Shown: piece after piece, positions 59,820 to 64,000 of the stretch
Layout: each line of letters opens with the position of its first letter
Numbering within the stretch: the stretch's first letter is position 1
Assembly (NCBI GenBank): GCA_051453625.1
Contig: JBOZIK010000001.1
Span: 35,454,496-35,518,495, forward strand
Origin: Welwitschia mirabilis
Lineage: Eukaryota > Gnetophyta > Gnetopsida > Welwitschiales
Reading direction: 5' to 3'
Length of the DNA: 64,000 bases
The notes under the pieces: model-generated
Told to the model about the DNA's origin: nothing
The model's input: only the letters and a program-made list of their open reading frames with translations
Database searches by the model: none
Program-made: the position numbers and the translations under genes

Positions 59820-60387
59820 TTTCAAGTCAAGAATGAGAATGAAAGAGAAGTTTAATAAATAAGATCTTGAAAATGAAGCATGACACCTAAGTTCTAATAT
59901 GAATATTTCATTAATATAAGAGAACTCTATTCAATGATATATTATAAAGTTTCACAATAAACATTAGCAATGTCAAGTTTGTTAAAGAACAAATCATGTA
60001 ACATTATCTCATTTACTACATGATTGTTGGTGAGATCTTCTAGTTAGTCTAGTTTATCATAGCCTATGCATAAACATGAAAAGTATGAAATGCATCTCAA
60101 CAGTTATCAAATGAAATTATACTATGAGACTAGAATAGGAATAAGAAGTATAAAATAAATCAAACTTAAAACTAAGAAATGAAACTATAATCTTTAATAT
60201 GAAAAAAATGAAGTAATGCATTAAATCAAAGAAGGAAAAATAATGCATCCCTTGATGCATTAAAAATAGATAATATTCTTAAGGATTAGTAAATTTATCT
60301 TTAACTAGGATACTATTTTAATGTAATGCTAATGTCTATCTTTATTTTCTTCATTGTTATTTTCATATGTTTACTCCATTTGATTAT
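59820..60387 (-). mobile_element. Possible 5' LTR fragment of the gypsy element
   Basis: Weak local matches to the LTR at the window start. An example is taacattatctcatttacta (about 59,999-60,018) against 245-264, and the ataaacatgaaaagtatgaa string near 60,070 against about 312-331. Similarity is lost toward the 160-N gap at 60,388-60,547. Confidence 0.35.
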
Positions 60388-60547
60388 NNNNNNNNNNNNN
60401 NNNNNNNNNNNNNNNNNNNNNNNNNNNNNNNNNNNNNNNNNNNNNNNNNNNNNNNNNNNNNNNNNNNNNNNNNNNNNNNNNNNNNNNNNNNNNNNNNNNN
60501 NNNNNNNNNNNNNNNNNNNNNNNNNNNNNNNNNNNNNNNNNNNNNNN
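60388..60547. other. Assembly gap (160 N)
   Basis: Not the 100-base convention, so probably size-estimated. No obvious duplication flanks it. Confidence 0.9.
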
Positions 60548-62708
60548 GATGTGTTTCATGGCTATTTGTATTCTTTTAAGCTTTTGTCTACTAATAAGAT
60601 TTGTATGATACCTTATTAAGAATGTAGATTAGAAAGGGTCAAATTCATTAAATATTATATGAACTTTTAGTTTTATTTCTATTCATGTTTGTTTTATTTT
60701 AACTTATATTGCATTTGTGTTGATAATACCTTACACATTTCAATTAGCATTTTGGAACTTAAAAACTTGAACTTTATAAAACATCCTAAAGTGAACCTTT
60801 TGTTATTATAAGAGGAGGAAAAAATGTAAGTTAGGCATTGTAATATTATACACGACATAGTAAGAAAGTAATTTTAGTAGATATTTTATATAATAATGAT
60901 TAATGCATAGAAAGAGTGATGCATTAATTAATATAAGAATACATGTATGACATGAACAAAGATCATTATGAACAACATGAATTTTTTATATTTCACTCTT
61001 AACAAGAATATATAGTAGTTTTGGTTACCATGGTAATCTACAATACATCCCATATAAGATTAACATTAAAGAATCCTTCTTAGTCTTATGTGGACTTCAA
61101 AAAATTATTCTTATGAATTTAACAATACAATTTAAAGTCATTTAACAATATTCTAAAACTTAGTGTAAGCAAGTGATTTAGTAAACCTACATGTTATGTT
61201 ATCTATTATTTTTATATATTTAGTATTCAAGTTTACATATAAATTCTCATGTATATGTTTCTTTTTTATTATGAGTAGGAATCTAGATTACATAAATTAC
61301 TTCTTAATTCTTATATATATCATAAGATAAAGTTTTAACTTTACTTCTTATATCTTTGCATAAGTCCTTTAGCTATATAAATCTTATGATTATATTATTT
61401 ATTTGTTTTATTATAATTTTATTAGAATTAAAATATAAAAAACTTGTCTTTAACTTCTCTAAAAGATTGATACCTTTCTAGGGAACATTACATTTTTAAT
61501 GAAGTACTTAATTATAGAGGTCATTAAAATATTTGGGTTGAATGAATAATACTATCTCATTCATTAAAATCTTATCTTTGACTTCACTAAAAGATTGATA
61601 TATTTTCAAGAAACACTACATTTTCACTAAGGTACTTAGTTATAGAGGTCACTAAAATATTTGGGTTAAATGGCTCATACTATCTCATCCATCATTTAGT
61701 TTAGCTTCATTCCTAGATAGTAGTATTAGGTTAATGCTTACTAGTTTTTAATGTATTGTGAAGTTGCTTTGTAAACATATTAATACACAAACATGCTACT
61801 AGTTAATAGCATGTTCTTAGAATTAAAAGCAATTAAATGAATTTTTTAAGAGTAATGAAGTTTTCATTTGAAATTATTGGTTTATGAAAAACTTCTGCAT
61901 TTATATGTACTTAAGTTTTTGATGAATTATTTCAAACCATATAATTTCACCAATTTAAAGGAAAATGAACTATTTTTCTTGAACTTGGCTATCTTATGTA
62001 TCAAATAAATGCTTGAGATATCCTTCAAAGTCTAGGAATACTACTAAATGGTATGTTATAGCCTTTGTGATGGTTTAATCTGTATTTCTTTATCCAACCC
62101 AATATATAAAAATGCTTCTTTAACATTATTTTGGAATAATTTTTATTCTATTTACATTATAATATGAATAATCATGTAGAATGTATTCATACATGTAATA
62201 GAAGGGAGTTTTAAAGAAAATGATATAATATTCTTGGGAGTAATATTTAACTATAATATAAGTATTACTTTTAATGATAAACATCATTTCTTTATTTTAT
62301 TATAGATTTTTATTTTGATCCTAAACCATTGACATTTGAGGCTGGTATTGCACTAAGTCCTATACATTCCTTTTAACACACTATGATAATTTTTATTAAA
62401 TGTTTTAAAGTTATTAAATACCTCTATATTCATCTTCTTACCTATCTCTTAATCTTTTTTAGTATAGAAGTCATGACATGAAGTTAAGTAATATTATACT
62501 TAGTATTAGTAAAAATTAAAAATCATTAAACTCAGAGGGAATGGGTGAATAAGGTCTACTAAAAATAATTAAATTAAAAATTCCACACAAAATACCTTAG
62601 TGAATTAACATGTTTCTCCAACCTGAGTACGTCCACACATAGAGGGTAACTTCTTCTCATACTCTGGATATTTTTAACCTATAAAAAATAGTAGTTTTAG
62701 AGCATCAC
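60548..62708. other. No recognisable gene; contains a 128-bp tandem duplication
   Basis: AT-rich sequence without family motifs. Two diverged copies of a 128-bp unit lie at about 61,440-61,567 and 61,568-61,695; both contain aaaagattgata and tatagaggtca. Confidence 0.5.
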
Positions 62709-63917
62709 TGTCACAGTGCATAATTTGCAATTCTATACATCTTACTAAATCCTATCAATCACAAATATATTGCAAATATCACATACTAGTATAAATGGAA
62801 GTGATCCAAATGTAGTAAATTCATTAAAGGCACATAAAATAATAAGGAGAATTTATTTTCAAAGAAATATTATATTTTTTTAGAATCTTAAAAATAATTC
62901 AAGAAACAATGCAATGAAACATACTTATGCAAATGTAAATGAAATCTATTTTAGATGAATTCCTATCCAATTATCAAATTAACTTGTCAAAAAGATCGAC
63001 CTTATATAATCTAAATTAGTTAGGAAAATTATCATTAACTAAGACTAAATTAAGCTATTAAGCAATTCAAATAGAATGTAATGCAAGTTAATCTAAAAAT
63101 GTACATAAACTAATATTATCAACCTTAGCAAAGATTTCCCTTAAGACCTATGTCTTAAGTGAACTATCACCAAATCAAAAACAACATGAACCATAAGGAG
63201 CATGTAAAGTCTTAAAGAGACGAAAGATAAATAGAGTTTGTATTAAGAAAACTAGCATCTAGGTTATAAAGCAATAACATCTTGATGGAGGATGCACAAC
63301 CTAACACTAAGGAAGACATCTCTTTGTAATAACAAAGGATGGATCTCTCACCCTTCAATCTCATATCACAAAAATTTCTTATGCATCGAAGATAGATATA
63401 AGGATCAAGGAGGAGGTTTATTTATACTAAAAAAAGAAAAAGCCTAATACACACTCAGGGTATAATAGATGCACTAGAAATACGCTTAATCATGAAAAAG
63501 AAATGGATAAAAGTTAGCAATCTATTTAACTTCTAAATTATCCTGACTGTCATCCAAATAATAAAAGGGTTGAAGCCAACTGTAAAGGCTTTACATCAAC
63601 TACTTGACTTATCTAATGATCATCCATATTAGTAAGTCTACATCTATCATTCTGACTATCATCTGGATGATGAAGTGGATGATATGCTTTTATAAGGTTT
63701 TCTTAAATTTTATCAGTTATTTGTTTACAACATCTTTACTTTAAACATGAAGTATTATGAATTACTTCAAATGTTGTAAAATGTAATGGAGTTTGTATGA
63801 TTTTATGACTTTTTCTTTAGCTCTTCATAATCATAGAAACTTAGCATAAACCTATCTAATGTCCTACAAAATAACTCATAATATACCATCAAATACACAT
63901 AATTTAATAGTGCATCA
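62709..63917 (-). mobile_element. 3' LTR of a family-R element leaving the window
   Basis: Colinear with the LTRs at 23,742-24,733 and 29,512-30,436. Examples are atggaggatgcacaacct near 63,284 and the Leu-poor, non-coding end accatcaaatacacataat near 63,886. On the minus strand it starts TGATGCACTATTAAATT at 63,917, so the element body lies to the right, beyond the window. Confidence 0.7.
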
Positions 63918-63935
63918 TAGCCCCCCCCTTAGCTT
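63918..63935 (-). promoter_or_regulatory. Polypurine tract of the family-R element
   Basis: The minus strand reads AAGCTAAGGGGGGGGCTA immediately before the LTR. It is equivalent to 24,734-24,749 and better preserved. Confidence 0.7.
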
Positions 63936-64000
63936 TGTCAGTCCCTAACAAAATTAGGTGAACAACTATGATTGTGAGTAAATTATCTTAAATAAAATCA

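Noticed and set aside
1-64000. CRISPR arrays, tRNA or rRNA genes, bacterial operons
   Set aside because: I saw no regularly spaced repeats, cloverleaf-forming segments or rRNA signatures. Intron-bearing genes and plant retrotransposons show this is plant nuclear DNA.

Overview
This is a nuclear scaffold segment from a land plant, most likely a seed plant with a large, repeat-rich genome. The evidence is an intron-containing plant-type laccase gene, decayed Ty3/gypsy (Athila/Tat-like), Ty1/copia-like, LINE-1 and CACTA elements, and very AT-rich intergenic DNA in which CpG is almost absent outside the laccase. The old, transition-riddled transposons would fit a slowly purged genome such as a gymnosperm, but the species cannot be fixed from this sequence. 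There is no bacterial content, no CRISPR array and no recognisable tRNA or rRNA gene.

Layout. 1-2.8 kb: remnants of a minus-strand gypsy LTR and its 3' region. 3.3-4.9 kb: a near-perfect foldback beside a gap, then a decayed LTR of a second family, here called R. 6.6-10.6 kb: integrase remnant, 3' region, polypurine tract and 3' LTR of a plus-strand Athila-like element. 11.8-33.2 kb: a nested complex. A solo LTR of family R is split by a CACTA transposon (ends 12,889 and 32,971, target duplication AGA). The CACTA contains an LRR-like gene fragment and a full-length but non-coding family-R LTR retrotransposon (23,742-30,436). 34.0-37.8 kb: a broken LINE-1. 38.0-40.9 kb: the laccase gene, with five exons, 591 aa, a secretory signal and all copper ligands. 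41.9-42.9 kb: a copia-like LTR, primer-binding site and gag remnant. 43.9-46.1 kb: an unrecognised minus-strand multi-exon gene or gene relic. 46.7-60.4 kb: a minus-strand Athila/Tat-like element with gag, protease, RT, RNase H and integrase relics. 62.7-63.9 kb: another family-R 3' LTR whose element runs off the window.

The assembly itself shapes much of the window. Nine of the 100-N gaps have the same sequence on both sides in direct orientation, or slightly offset, and a tenth is flanked by an inverted repeat. At two gaps the repeat is exactly 77 identical bases. Around 11.8-24 kb and 50.2-56.2 kb two diverged versions of one locus look interleaved, as if contigs from two haplotypes had been laid end to end. 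Apparent tandem duplications there should be read as probable false duplications, and about 9 kb of the window may be redundant.

Only the laccase is a confident, intact protein-coding gene. It encodes a secreted blue multicopper oxidase acting in the apoplast, probably on monolignols or other phenolics. The rest is transposon strata, with one further candidate gene at 45.4-46.1 kb.
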